Source: Snodgrassella gandavensis (GTDB lineage: Bacteria; Pseudomonadota; Gammaproteobacteria; Burkholderiales; Neisseriaceae). Taken from it: 64,000 nucleotides of DNA. The DNA is taken from positions 62,001 through 126,000 of the forward strand of contig NZ_CAJZCE010000005.1 in NCBI RefSeq assembly GCF_914768025.1. The letters run 5' to 3'. The position numbers and the translations under genes were made by a program. Each line of letters opens with the position of its first letter. The stretch's first letter is position 1. Positions 16,797 through 24,968 of this stretch are shown here, one piece after another. Under the pieces are notes generated by a model. That model did not search any database. It saw only the letters and a program-made list of their open reading frames with translations, and had not been told where the DNA came from.

Positions 16797-17601
16797 GAAA
16801 AATTTGTTTTCGGCGGTGGCTTTAGGCTTGTTACTGAGTGCCTGTGCCAGCACAAGTACGGTCGATAAAGATTCCCAGATTACCCAGGACTGGTCTGTTC
16901 AGCGTCTGTACAATGAAGCACATGACGAGCTGATGCATCGTAATTATACGCATGCTGAGAAATTATACGAAATTCTACAGGCACGCTTCCCTTATGGTTC
17001 CTATGCGGAACAAGCGCAGCTGGATACAGCCTATGCTTATTATAAGGACGATGAAAACGACAAGGCACTGGCTGCAATTGAGCAGTTCCAGCGCCTGTAT
17101 CCGCAGCATCCAAACATGGATTACGCGCTGTATCTGAAAGCACTGATTCAGCTGAACGAAGACAAATCCTTTGTCAACAAACTGGCTAAACAGGACTGGT
17201 CTGACCGTGATCCGAAAGCCAATCGCGAAGCCTATACTACCTTTGCTCAGCTGGTGCAGTATTTCCCTCAGAGTAAATACGCCGATGATGCCCGTGCCAA
17301 AATGCAGAAACTGCTGGAAGCGCTTGGTGGCAATGAACTTTCGGTGGCGCGCTATTACATGAAACGCGGCGCCTGGTTAGCCGCAGTAGGACGAGCACAG
17401 ACAGTGGTTTCCCAGTACCAGAATACACCCAATGTAGAAGAAGCACTGGCAATCATGATTTCAGCATATGCGAATTTGGGAGAGCAGAAGCTGAGCGATG
17501 ATACAAAACGTGTACTGGCACAGAATTTCCCAGATAGCCCTTATTTGCAGACACCATGGCAGGATCATAATGCCATTCCGTGGTGGCGTTACTGGAAGTA
17601 A
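16795..17601 (+). CDS. bamD: Outer-membrane assembly lipoprotein BamD (ComL)
   Basis: A 268-residue lipoprotein of the BAM complex, which inserts beta-barrel proteins in the outer membrane; in Neisseria it is called ComL. The signal sequence MKNLFSAVALGLLLSACAS ends in a lipobox with Cys17. TPR-like repeats follow, with SYAEQAQLDTAYAYYKDDEN and the GFPxS-like motifs YPQHPNMDYALYLKAL and FPQSKYADDARAKM typical of BamD. The ATG at 16795 overlaps the divergent rluD ATG; an alternative Met lies three codons upstream. No strong ribosome site is seen. A hairpin terminator follows. Confidence 0.95.
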   Translation: MKNLFSAVALGLLLSACASTSTVDKDSQITQDWSVQRLYNEAHDELMHRNYTHAEKLYEILQARFPYGSYAEQAQLDTAYAYYKDDENDKALAAIEQFQRLYPQHPNMDYALYLKALIQLNEDKSFVNKLAKQDWSDRDPKANREAYTTFAQLVQYFPQSKYADDARAKMQKLLEALGGNELSVARYYMKRGAWLAAVGRAQTVVSQYQNTPNVEEALAIMISAYANLGEQKLSDDTKRVLAQNFPDSPYLQTPWQDHNAIPWWRYWK

Positions 17602-17654
17602 TTGCTGCGACAATCAGATATATTGTCTCAGACAGGCTAATCTTACGTTACGCT

Positions 17655-17691
17655 ATCAGGCCAATATCAGTTGTATTGGCCTGATATTTTT
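17655..17691 (+). terminator. Rho-independent terminator of bamD
   Basis: A perfect 12-base stem ATCAGGCCAATA / TATTGGCCTGAT with a 7-base loop is followed by TATTTTT. It lies 54 bases after the bamD stop codon. Confidence 0.85.
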
Positions 17692-17888
17692 GCATATTTT
17701 GCATATACAGTATTCACTATACTACCGGCAAGCTGCGCTGTACACAGACTTTAACCTCATATGAGCTAATAGTTTTTAGCACAAAACTCTATATTACGAA
17801 CAATAAATTAAAACTAAAATATCAAGAGAGCCATTTAATGGTTTAAAACACCAAATACAAACTACCAAAACCTTTTTGTGGATAGCAT

Positions 17889-18434
17889 ATGAAAGCACTG
17901 ATTTCAATTGACTACACCAATGACTTTATCGCTACCAATGGCGCGCTAACAACCGGATTGGTGGGACAATCAATTGAAGAAGAAATGGTGGATGTGGCCA
18001 GGACCTTTATTGAACAAGGCGATTTTGTGGTATTTGCCATTGATGCCCATCAAGCAAATGATCAGTATCATCCAGAAAATAAATTATTTCCGCCGCATAA
18101 CATCATCGGTACAGAGGGGCAGGATTTATATGGTTCATTAAAACAACTGTACACAATAAACCAATCTAATCCACAAGTTTACTGGTTAAATAAACGTCAT
18201 TATTCAGCGTTCAGTGGCACTGATCTGGATTTACGCCTGCGTGAAAGAAACATCACAGAAATACATTTAACTGGTGTCTGTACCGATATTTGTATTTTAC
18301 ATACCGCAGTTGATGCTTATAACCTTAATTATAAAATAGTCATCCATCAACATGCCGTTGCCAGCTTTGATACCACAGGACACAACTGGGCTTTAAAGCA
18401 TTTTCAAAACACTTTAGGAGCAACCATAATCTGA
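17889..18434 (+). CDS. Isochorismatase-family cysteine hydrolase (nicotinamidase-like)
   Basis: A 181-residue alpha/beta hydrolase of the isochorismatase superfamily. The catalytic triad is visible as Asp8 in LISIDYTND, Lys108 in YWLNKRHYSAF, and the Cys in LTGVCTDICILHTAVDAYN, and a DAH-like metal-binding segment FAIDAHQAND is present. Similar proteins act as nicotinamidases, giving nicotinate for NAD salvage, but the family also contains isochorismatases and other amidases, so the substrate is not certain. It is a single gene between the bamD terminator and a dead IS3 element. The base composition is AT-rich compared with bamD, and a gene gained by transfer is possible. Confidence 0.85.
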   Translation: MKALISIDYTNDFIATNGALTTGLVGQSIEEEMVDVARTFIEQGDFVVFAIDAHQANDQYHPENKLFPPHNIIGTEGQDLYGSLKQLYTINQSNPQVYWLNKRHYSAFSGTDLDLRLRERNITEIHLTGVCTDICILHTAVDAYNLNYKIVIHQHAVASFDTTGHNWALKHFQNTLGATII

Positions 18435-18577
18435 TTATTCTGATTAGCTCTTAACTCATCTTACTATCGATAAGGATTTTTGTCGTTCGTGGGTACTTTG
18501 TGTAACTACCTTCTAAAAGAATACAGCCTTAAAGTAGAAATTTCTCCATCAATCCACGAGAATCTAAATATGAAAAA

Positions 18578-18819
18578 ATGGCTGAGCATCAAATTATCTT
18601 TAGTTTAAAAAAGCGCAAGCCGATGTTGCGGGTAAAGAACTATGCCGTAAATATGGAATGGGCAACTCAATTTTTTATAAATAGCGAAAAAAACACAACG
18701 GTATGAAAAGCTCGGATATCAATCGTTTCAAGGAGCTGGAAATTGAAAATCGTAAACAGATAATCGCCAAGCTGAGCTTAAAATCCCTGCTTCAAGAGGA
18801 AATCATAAAAAAGCTGTAG
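18578..18819 (+). pseudogene. Decayed IS3-family transposase OrfA
   Basis: The reading frame begins MAEHQIIFSLKK, shifts by one frame after about 12 codons, and continues as ADVAGKELCRKYG, then GNSIFYK, an in-frame TAG, and RKKHNGMKSSDINRFKELE. This is the helix-turn-helix and leucine-zipper start of an IS3-family OrfA, where the TAG replaces the usual Trp of FYKWRKK. Both the shift and the stop make it dead. A few tens of bases of what look like the first OrfB codons follow. Confidence 0.85.
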
Positions 18820-18999
18820 TGCCTATAACGACACCTAAAGCTTGCACGCAGGAACGACAAGCAAGCCATCTTCCTACTATTGCTATCAGCAGCTCTATTA
18901 CAGGCTTAAGTAGCTGTGCTTGTTACTTCTCAGGGTAAAGCATAAAAACCGCATCTCCTATGTAGTCCACAGAAGTTATCCACACCCAATAAACAAAGT

Positions 19000-19420
19000 G
19001 AATGCTGGTCAATGGCTTTTATGAGTGGCCGCAGTCGAAATCAACATCATTTTAGAACTTTCAAGATAATAAATAATTTTAATCGAGAAACATTATGCAT
19101 TGATATTGCAGTCATTTCACTGGCGGAGAGAATTGCCCCTCAATAAACTGTCTCAATCTATAGTTATCCATTAAAAATTCGGATGGATAACAGGCCAGAA
19201 TTTAGCGGAAAACATTTACTAGCCGGGCAAAATCACGTGATATAACCATTAATCATATTCAATCAAGCAACCCATATCAAAATGGCATATTGAATGATTT
19301 AATCGTACGTATCCGACAGAGGTATTAGATTTATATCTTTTTAATAATCTGGCACAAGCAAGGAAAGAAACCGAGTAAGGGCTAACGATTTATAATACCA
19401 ATTGAATATAAAACATTAAA
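19000..19420 (+). pseudogene. Decayed IS3-family transposase OrfB (DDE domain)
   Basis: Fragments of the integrase core are recognisable in sequence: WSMAFMSGRS, HHFRTFKIINNFNRETLCIDI, then after a stop and shift IRMDNRPEFSGKHL, and later QSSNPYQNGILNDL. These match the WSMDF, FNRE, DNGPEF and QPGKPQQNAYIERF blocks of IS3 OrfB. The first catalytic Asp is replaced by Ala, and several stops and shifts interrupt it. The segment between OrfA and this part is shorter than in an intact element, so a deletion has also occurred. It explains most of the gap 18435-19496. Confidence 0.75.
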
Positions 19421-19496
19421 TTGAAATCGTAATTTTTAGTTATTTTGCATACTAAATATGGGATATTTATATTGGAGCAGGCCAGAAAATATATTT

Positions 19497-19862
19497 TTAT
19501 ACTTTTGGCAAATATTCACGTGCTAACCAGCGAATCTGCATCTGTGCATCTGGTAGTAATTGTTGTAATTCGGCTACCGCTGTTTCAACCAGTAACCGCC
19601 CGCACATGAAAATATCAATGGCAGCATAGTGGTGTTCCGGCCATGTATGAATGCTGATATGTGATTCCGCCAGTAACAGTACACCAGTTACGCCACCGCT
19701 GCCGCCAAAGGTATGAAAATGGCTGGTCAAAATATGCGCCTGCGCCACCTGTGCCACCTGAAGTAATACCTTTTCAATAGCAATAGCATCCTGCAACCAG
19801 CTACTATTCAGTTGATATACATCTAGCAGACAATGTTGTCCTATAGCATGATTAAGCTGCAT
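19497..19862 (-). CDS. speD: S-adenosylmethionine decarboxylase proenzyme (class 1B, SpeD)
   Basis: A 121-residue AdoMet decarboxylase of the short bacterial/archaeal class. The self-cleavage site is in AESHISIHTWPEH: cleavage between Glu66 and Ser67 makes the pyruvoyl group on the new N-terminal Ser. Downstream Cys87 in DIFMCGR is the conserved proton donor region. The product, decarboxylated AdoMet, supplies the aminopropyl group used by aminopropyltransferases. Its ATG overlaps the TAA of the DUF4178 gene by one base (TAATG), so the two are translationally coupled. It is the last gene of a four-gene unit with DUF350, SPFH and DUF4178 proteins; its partner SpeE-like gene is in the divergent unit. 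Confidence 0.93.
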   Translation of the reverse strand: MQLNHAIGQHCLLDVYQLNSSWLQDAIAIEKVLLQVAQVAQAHILTSHFHTFGGSGGVTGVLLLAESHISIHTWPEHHYAAIDIFMCGRLLVETAVAELQQLLPDAQMQIRWLAREYLPKV

Positions 19863-21715
19863 TATTTATGCCACCGACCGCCGCTACCATAATAGCCGCC
19901 ATGTGAAGAATTTACTGAGTTTGATTGATTATTAAATACAGCATAATTGCACCAAGTAAATATGATGACAATCAGGGCTGCTAAATAAAGGTTATATTTT
20001 TTGGCACTATCTGTAGATTCAAATATACCCCATTCCCGATAAGGAATTTTTACAAGCAATCCGTAAGTGATAAAATGAAATATTAATGGCGTGATGCCAA
20101 AATCATTATTAGCCAGCCCTCCTACAAATATCATAAAAAATATCGGAAAATTCAAAACAATAAATAAGGCCATCCAGAAGCTGGCAGTACGAACATCAAT
20201 GTCGGGCTTCATGACAGTTTGCAAACGCCATTTTCTGATATTGCCTATAGTGAAATCTTTTGCCTTGATGCTTTGATGTTCGCGGACAATTTTAACGGCC
20301 TTATCAGCTGACAGTGGTTTTGCCTTGATGCTGATATTTTTATTACCCTGAAACCATGCGGCTACCAATGAGGCCGGAATACTGCTGACAACCGACCACG
20401 ACTGTTCATTAGGGGTTAGCGTTGTGGATAATTTACGCTGTTCACAGCCATAATCGACGTAATACATACTGTCGCCCGGTGCTACCTGCCAATAAAAAGC
20501 ACCAGCAGCATAGAGAACCTGAGCAGCATAATCATAAAGAAAAGGAATTTCGTCCTTTCTAAAATCAATTGGCTCTAATGGCCTGTTTAAGGTAGGCCAG
20601 TCATCGAGTGTTGAAGCCAGTGCCCATTGATTGTTTTCCAGCTCCAGCAGCCATAAAAAACCTTTTTTTGGGGAATAGAGCAGATATTCCGTCCAGCCAA
20701 GCGTTTCTGCTTCAGTTTCCTCATGCTCGGCTACCTGAATATATAAAGGTACGTCCTGCATGACTTTATTAACAGGTACTTCATACAGCACCATCGCGCC
20801 CAGTACCCACCAGCTTTCATTGCCAATCCGCGCTCTGCTGCCGATTTTAATGGTTAGGTGGCGCTCCTGGTGCTGGCGCATTTCACTAGTTGAATGCAGC
20901 TGGGCTGTTTCTTCCCCCATGTCCAGCTGGCTACGGCAATACTGGCACACAACATAATCAGCAACGCCACTTACCCAGCGGACTTCACCACCACAATTGG
21001 GGCATTTACCTCTTTTGGCGCTGCCCTTAACATGTCCGGCACGGGTGCGAATTTGCTCGGGAGTACGGGTATTTTGCAAACGCAGTGATTCTAATGCTAT
21101 ACCCTTACCGGCAAATACCTGTGGCTGAACCTTCCCGTCTGAATAATCCAGCGTGATAAAAGATGCACCATTGCGGCAATCGGCTACCTGAGCAGTTTCA
21201 GACTGAGGTAAGGGTATAGGCAACTCCCCCTCGGCCGCATACTGGCCACGCTGGATATTCCGGATATCTGCAACGGCATAACGGCGTTCTTTGTATTCGA
21301 AAAAGGTATTACCAATTTTCAGGCTGCTGAATTCAGGCAAGGCACGAAGATCAGACAGTGCTGGTTGCAGACGAGTGAAAACAAAGCGGTCGTTGGCTTC
21401 GGAAAGCCACGCACTGCTACCATCATGCATCAGCGCATGCCACTCATTCCACGATCCGGCATCGTAATTAACCTGCATGCGCCCGATCAGAGTAAATGGT
21501 TTGCCCTGCCACACACCGGTGGTACCGATTTGCAGTGGCGACAAATCATTTAAAACCGCAGAATGGCGGCCAGACTGAACCAATTTATTCTGATTAATTA
21601 ATAAAACAGAATGACAATAACCACAAACAGCAGTTACCGCGGTGGCTGAATGAATGCCGATTTCAGCCCCGCAACTGGGACAGTTACTATGCAGTAGATA
21701 GGAAGAACTGTTCAT
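19862..21715 (-). CDS. DUF4178 protein with two zinc ribbons and C-terminal membrane helices
   Basis: A 617-residue protein of unknown biochemical function. Two zinc-ribbon pairs are clear: Cys12/Cys15 with Cys31/Cys34 (CPSCGAE ... CGYCHSV) and Cys238/Cys241 with Cys257/Cys260 (CPNCGGE ... CQYCRSQ). Each is followed by a DUF4178-type beta-rich segment (about 55-200 and 280-430), including YSPKKGFLWLLELENNQW. Two or three membrane helices lie near 515-590, and the C-terminus is Gly-rich with a terminal His-Lys. The protein probably sits at the inner membrane with its N-terminal part in the cytoplasm. It begins 8 bases after the SPFH gene stop and overlaps speD by one base. Confidence 0.85.
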   Translation of the reverse strand: MNSSSYLLHSNCPSCGAEIGIHSATAVTAVCGYCHSVLLINQNKLVQSGRHSAVLNDLSPLQIGTTGVWQGKPFTLIGRMQVNYDAGSWNEWHALMHDGSSAWLSEANDRFVFTRLQPALSDLRALPEFSSLKIGNTFFEYKERRYAVADIRNIQRGQYAAEGELPIPLPQSETAQVADCRNGASFITLDYSDGKVQPQVFAGKGIALESLRLQNTRTPEQIRTRAGHVKGSAKRGKCPNCGGEVRWVSGVADYVVCQYCRSQLDMGEETAQLHSTSEMRQHQERHLTIKIGSRARIGNESWWVLGAMVLYEVPVNKVMQDVPLYIQVAEHEETEAETLGWTEYLLYSPKKGFLWLLELENNQWALASTLDDWPTLNRPLEPIDFRKDEIPFLYDYAAQVLYAAGAFYWQVAPGDSMYYVDYGCEQRKLSTTLTPNEQSWSVVSSIPASLVAAWFQGNKNISIKAKPLSADKAVKIVREHQSIKAKDFTIGNIRKWRLQTVMKPDIDVRTASFWMALFIVLNFPIFFMIFVGGLANNDFGITPLIFHFITYGLLVKIPYREWGIFESTDSAKKYNLYLAALIVIIFTWCNYAVFNNQSNSVNSSHGGYYGSGGRWHK

Positions 21716-21723
21716 ACAGCTAA

Positions 21724-22767
21724 TTAACCAGTGATTTTTTTGATAATCTCAGCCTTGGCTGTATCGTAATCATTCTGGCTAATCAGGTTTTGCTCCAGTA
21801 GGGTTTTCAGTTGTGCCAGTCTGGCAGTCAGGTCTGTGGCAGCAGTTTCAGCACCACCAGCAGGTGCAGCCGGTGTGGCTGTGGCACCGGTAATACCTGA
21901 GGTCATGACATTGGCTATATTCATTCCTGCCGCCAGCCCAGCGCCGATACCGGCAACACCGCCCTCATTCTGGGCAGCCAATGGGATGGCCTGTGCAGTC
22001 TGATACTGAGTATAACGTGCCATATCGCCAACTATACCCATACCCATGCGTTCATCCAGACGCTGTTGCAAGCTTTCGGGCAGGGTAATACTTTCTACGG
22101 TAAAGTTTTCCAGCTCCAGCCCGATGGCGGCAAATGCCGGTTGCAGCAAAGTAGTCATCTGCTGTGACAACATTAGCTGATTGGCGGCCATATCCAGAAA
22201 AGGAATATCAGAACTACCAAAAGCACTGGCTAACTGGGTAACGGCCAGATTACGCAACTGCTCTTCCAGTGTTTCAGTGCGATATTCCTCACATACGCCG
22301 CTTACTTCGCGAAAAAACACCGCCGGTTGGGCAATACGGAAAGAATACATACCAAACGAGCGCACGGAAACGGCGCCAAAATCACTGTCGCGAATGGTAA
22401 CCGGCTGTGCTGTGCCCCAGCGTCTGGATAGCTGCTGGCGCATGTTGAAAAAGTACACATCGGATTTGAATGGCGACTGAAATAATTTACCCCAGTGTTT
22501 CAGGTTGGTGAGTAACGGCAGGTTCTGGGTATTCAGAGTAAACGTGCCGGTGCCAAACTGGTCAGCAATGGCTCCTTCATCCACAAACATGGCATTCTGG
22601 GATTCCCGTACTATCAGGGCAGCGCCATTCTGGATTTCCTGATCCTGTAACGGGAAACGCCACATTAATACCTCTGGGTCAGGATTTTCCCACTGGATAA
22701 CGTCAATAAATTGTTTCTTGATGAAGCCACCCAAACCATTACTACCAAAAATTGAATTCAGTACCAT
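21724..22767 (-). CDS. SPFH/band-7 domain protein with C-terminal SHOCT-like tail (YdjI-type)
   Basis: A 347-residue SPFH-family protein of the virion-core-protein/YdjI type. It begins with FIKKQFIDVIQWENPDPEVLMWRFP, characteristic of this branch, and the SPFH beta-sheet domain spans about residues 35-215. A Gly/Ala-rich linker (AGIGAGLAAGMNIA) follows, and the last 35 residues (ARLAQLKTLLEQNLISQNDY...) form a SHOCT-like short helical domain that usually mediates oligomer contacts. There is no signal peptide. Proteins of this type act as membrane scaffolds. It lies between the DUF350 and DUF4178 genes with short spacers, which fixes it in the same operon. Confidence 0.88.
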   Translation of the reverse strand: MVLNSIFGSNGLGGFIKKQFIDVIQWENPDPEVLMWRFPLQDQEIQNGAALIVRESQNAMFVDEGAIADQFGTGTFTLNTQNLPLLTNLKHWGKLFQSPFKSDVYFFNMRQQLSRRWGTAQPVTIRDSDFGAVSVRSFGMYSFRIAQPAVFFREVSGVCEEYRTETLEEQLRNLAVTQLASAFGSSDIPFLDMAANQLMLSQQMTTLLQPAFAAIGLELENFTVESITLPESLQQRLDERMGMGIVGDMARYTQYQTAQAIPLAAQNEGGVAGIGAGLAAGMNIANVMTSGITGATATPAAPAGGAETAATDLTARLAQLKTLLEQNLISQNDYDTAKAEIIKKITG

Positions 22768-22797
22768 TGTTCGTATCCAGATTTAAAAATTTGATTA

Positions 22798-23196
22798 TTA
22801 ACTTAATGCAGCAGCATTGAGAATGCCAATAGCTACAGACAGGCCAAAAAACAGAATGCCAACTGCGATATTATTGTTTGCCAGTTCCTGATTAGCTTTG
22901 GGAATAAGCAGGGTAGCAATAAAATACACCAGAATCTGCACAATCATGGCTGCCACGCCCCAGATAATGAAACTGATCAGGCTTACTGATTGCAGCATGC
23001 TGGAAATCAGGGTGATGCAAAAACCGATCATGGCACCACTAAGCGAAGTAGCACAGGCTATGTTCCCTTGCTTGATTAATTTTAGTTCGGCCATAGGGGT
23101 AATGCGCAGGTAGAAAACAATAAACCCAATGAGCAAAAGCAGGGCAACAGCGAAGTATTTTAAATACTGCAAGTACTGCCACAAGGTAATTGCCAT
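22798..23196 (-). CDS. DUF350 integral membrane protein
   Basis: A 132-residue protein with four predicted membrane helices (about 10-30, 45-65, 70-95 and 108-130), the size and layout of the DUF350 family. The first helix is preceded by WQYLQYLKYFAV, and conserved small residues (Gly, Ala) occur within the second. It is the first gene of the minus-strand unit; the SPFH gene starts 30 bases after its stop. The divergent SpeE-like gene starts 250 bases away. DUF350 proteins often accompany SPFH and polyamine genes, but their biochemical activity is not known to me. Confidence 0.85.
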   Translation of the reverse strand: MAITLWQYLQYLKYFAVALLLLIGFIVFYLRITPMAELKLIKQGNIACATSLSGAMIGFCITLISSMLQSVSLISFIIWGVAAMIVQILVYFIATLLIPKANQELANNNIAVGILFFGLSVAIGILNAAALS

Positions 23197-23446
23197 ATTT
23201 CATTTTCCTGATTATTTCTGCTCTTAAACATACCGTATAATAATAGTTTTGTATAGTATGTTTTTTACTTTAACCAGCAATAAATTAACAATTGAATCTG
23301 CACAGATTATCCTGTAGCCGGAGTAGCTTGGATTCAGGCTGTAATTAGGGGCTAGCAAGGCCGCTTTACAGTAACGGCAGGGCTTACTTGTGAAACTGGT
23401 ACAAATCACTGTACCTGCAATATTAGAAATCAATAAAGGATAAATT
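23197..23446. promoter_or_regulatory. Divergent promoter region between the DUF350 unit and the SpeE-like unit
   Basis: This 250-base gap lies between two gene sets that face away from each other and seem to serve one system, so it should hold both promoters. I see no clear -35/-10 pair. An AAAGGA ribosome site at 23436-23440 precedes the GTG start of the SpeE-like gene. Confidence 0.4.
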
Positions 23447-24955
23447 GTGAATCCTGCATTAATTGTGTCGGTGTTTGTGGTAGCCAGTTGCGGGCTGGCC
23501 TATGAGTTGATTATGGCGGCACTGGCTAGCTATCTGCTTGGGGATTCGATACTTCAGTTTTCGTCGATCATTGGTGTATATATGTTTGCCATGGGTATTG
23601 GCGCTCATCTGACTCGCTATATTCATGACAGAGATGCATTAAGCCGCTTTATTGATATTGAAATTCTGGTGGGCATTGTCGGCGGTATTTCTGCGCTGCT
23701 TTTATTTGTGCTGTTTGGTTTTTCCGCTGCTCCGTTTCGTTCGGTACTGTATGGGCTGGTGCTGATTATTGGCATCATCACCGGTATGGAGCTGCCGCTG
23801 GTGATGCGAGTGCTCAATTTGCGTGAGGTTGAGTTTAAGGAAGTAGTTAGCCGAGTACTCACCTTTGATTATCTGGGTGCGCTGGCTGTTTCGCTGCTGT
23901 TTCCGCTGATTCTGGCACCGAAGCTGGGCATGGCCAGAAGTGCTTTGCTGTTCGGGATTCTGAATACGGTTGTGGCGCTATTAACTGCACGCCTATTTAA
24001 GAAAGATTTGCGCCGTTATCGGCACTTGTGCCTGCGTGGCAATATAGTACTGCTTATTCTGCTGCTTTTTTTCTGTTACGCCAATCAGATTACCAACAAG
24101 GCTGAAGAGCATTATTTCGGTGACCCAGTGGTGTATAGCACGGCTTCTCCTTATCAGCGGCTGGTAATTACCAAGTGGCATAATGATACCCGCCTGTTTA
24201 TTAATGGTAATTTGCAGTTTTCTTCGGCGGATGAAGCACGCTATCACGAGGCACTGGTGTTACCAGCGATGGAGCAGAATCCAAAGGCTGCCAATATTCT
24301 GATACTGGGCGGCGGTGACGGGCTGGCGGCGCGGGAAGTGCTGAAATATTCACAGGTTAAACAGGTTACGCTGGTTGATCTGGATGCCAGCATGACCAAA
24401 GTATTCCGCACGTCGGCACAACTGCGCGAACTCAATCAGAATTCACTCAATCATCCGAAAATGCGCATTATCAATGCCGATGCTGCACAATGGCTGGAAC
24501 ATAATCAGCAAAAATTCGACGTAATTATTATCGATTTTCCTGACCCTGCCAATTTTTCTCTGGGTAAGCTGTATTCTGTACCGATGTACCGTATGGTAGC
24601 ACGACATTTAAATCCACATGGCAATATTGTGGTGCAATCCACTTCACCCTATTTTGCGCCTAACGCTTTCTGGTGCATTGTCACCACATTGGAAGCGGCC
24701 GGACTGAAAACCCTGCCTTATCATGTTTATGTTCCTTCCTTTGGTGAGTGGGGCTATGTGATGGCCAGTCAGGAGGGAGAGTTTCTAATTCCCAATGATT
24801 ATCGTGTACCAACCCGGTATCTGGATGCCAACAGTACACGCGAAATGTTTAATTTTCCGAAAGACATGCAGCGACGTACGGTTGAAGCCAATCATCTGAA
24901 TACGCAAAAGCTGGTGGAATACTTTGAAGCAGACTGGCGTGCAGTGATGCGCTAA
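23447..24955 (+). CDS. Membrane-embedded spermidine-synthase-like aminopropyltransferase
   Basis: A 502-residue protein with a membrane part (about 1-210; seven or so helices) and a spermidine-synthase-like domain (about 220-480). The AdoMet/dcAdoMet-binding motif GGGDGLAAREVLKY (288-301), Asp311 at the end of the next strand, NADA (343-346) and IIDFPDPAN (Asp363 and Asp366) fit an active aminopropyltransferase. The usual substrate-loop Gln and the Tyr-His pair are seen in QFSSADEARYHEAL. The start is GTG at 23447, with AAAGGA seven bases upstream. The membrane part suggests a membrane-linked amine or lipid acceptor rather than free putrescine; this is inference. The Tat-signal FAD gene starts 13 bases downstream. 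Confidence 0.87.
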   Translation: MNPALIVSVFVVASCGLAYELIMAALASYLLGDSILQFSSIIGVYMFAMGIGAHLTRYIHDRDALSRFIDIEILVGIVGGISALLLFVLFGFSAAPFRSVLYGLVLIIGIITGMELPLVMRVLNLREVEFKEVVSRVLTFDYLGALAVSLLFPLILAPKLGMARSALLFGILNTVVALLTARLFKKDLRRYRHLCLRGNIVLLILLLFFCYANQITNKAEEHYFGDPVVYSTASPYQRLVITKWHNDTRLFINGNLQFSSADEARYHEALVLPAMEQNPKAANILILGGGDGLAAREVLKYSQVKQVTLVDLDASMTKVFRTSAQLRELNQNSLNHPKMRIINADAAQWLEHNQQKFDVIIIDFPDPANFSLGKLYSVPMYRMVARHLNPHGNIVVQSTSPYFAPNAFWCIVTTLEAAGLKTLPYHVYVPSFGEWGYVMASQEGEFLIPNDYRVPTRYLDANSTREMFNFPKDMQRRTVEANHLNTQKLVEYFEADWRAVMR

Positions 24956-24968
24956 GGGAGTATTAAGG

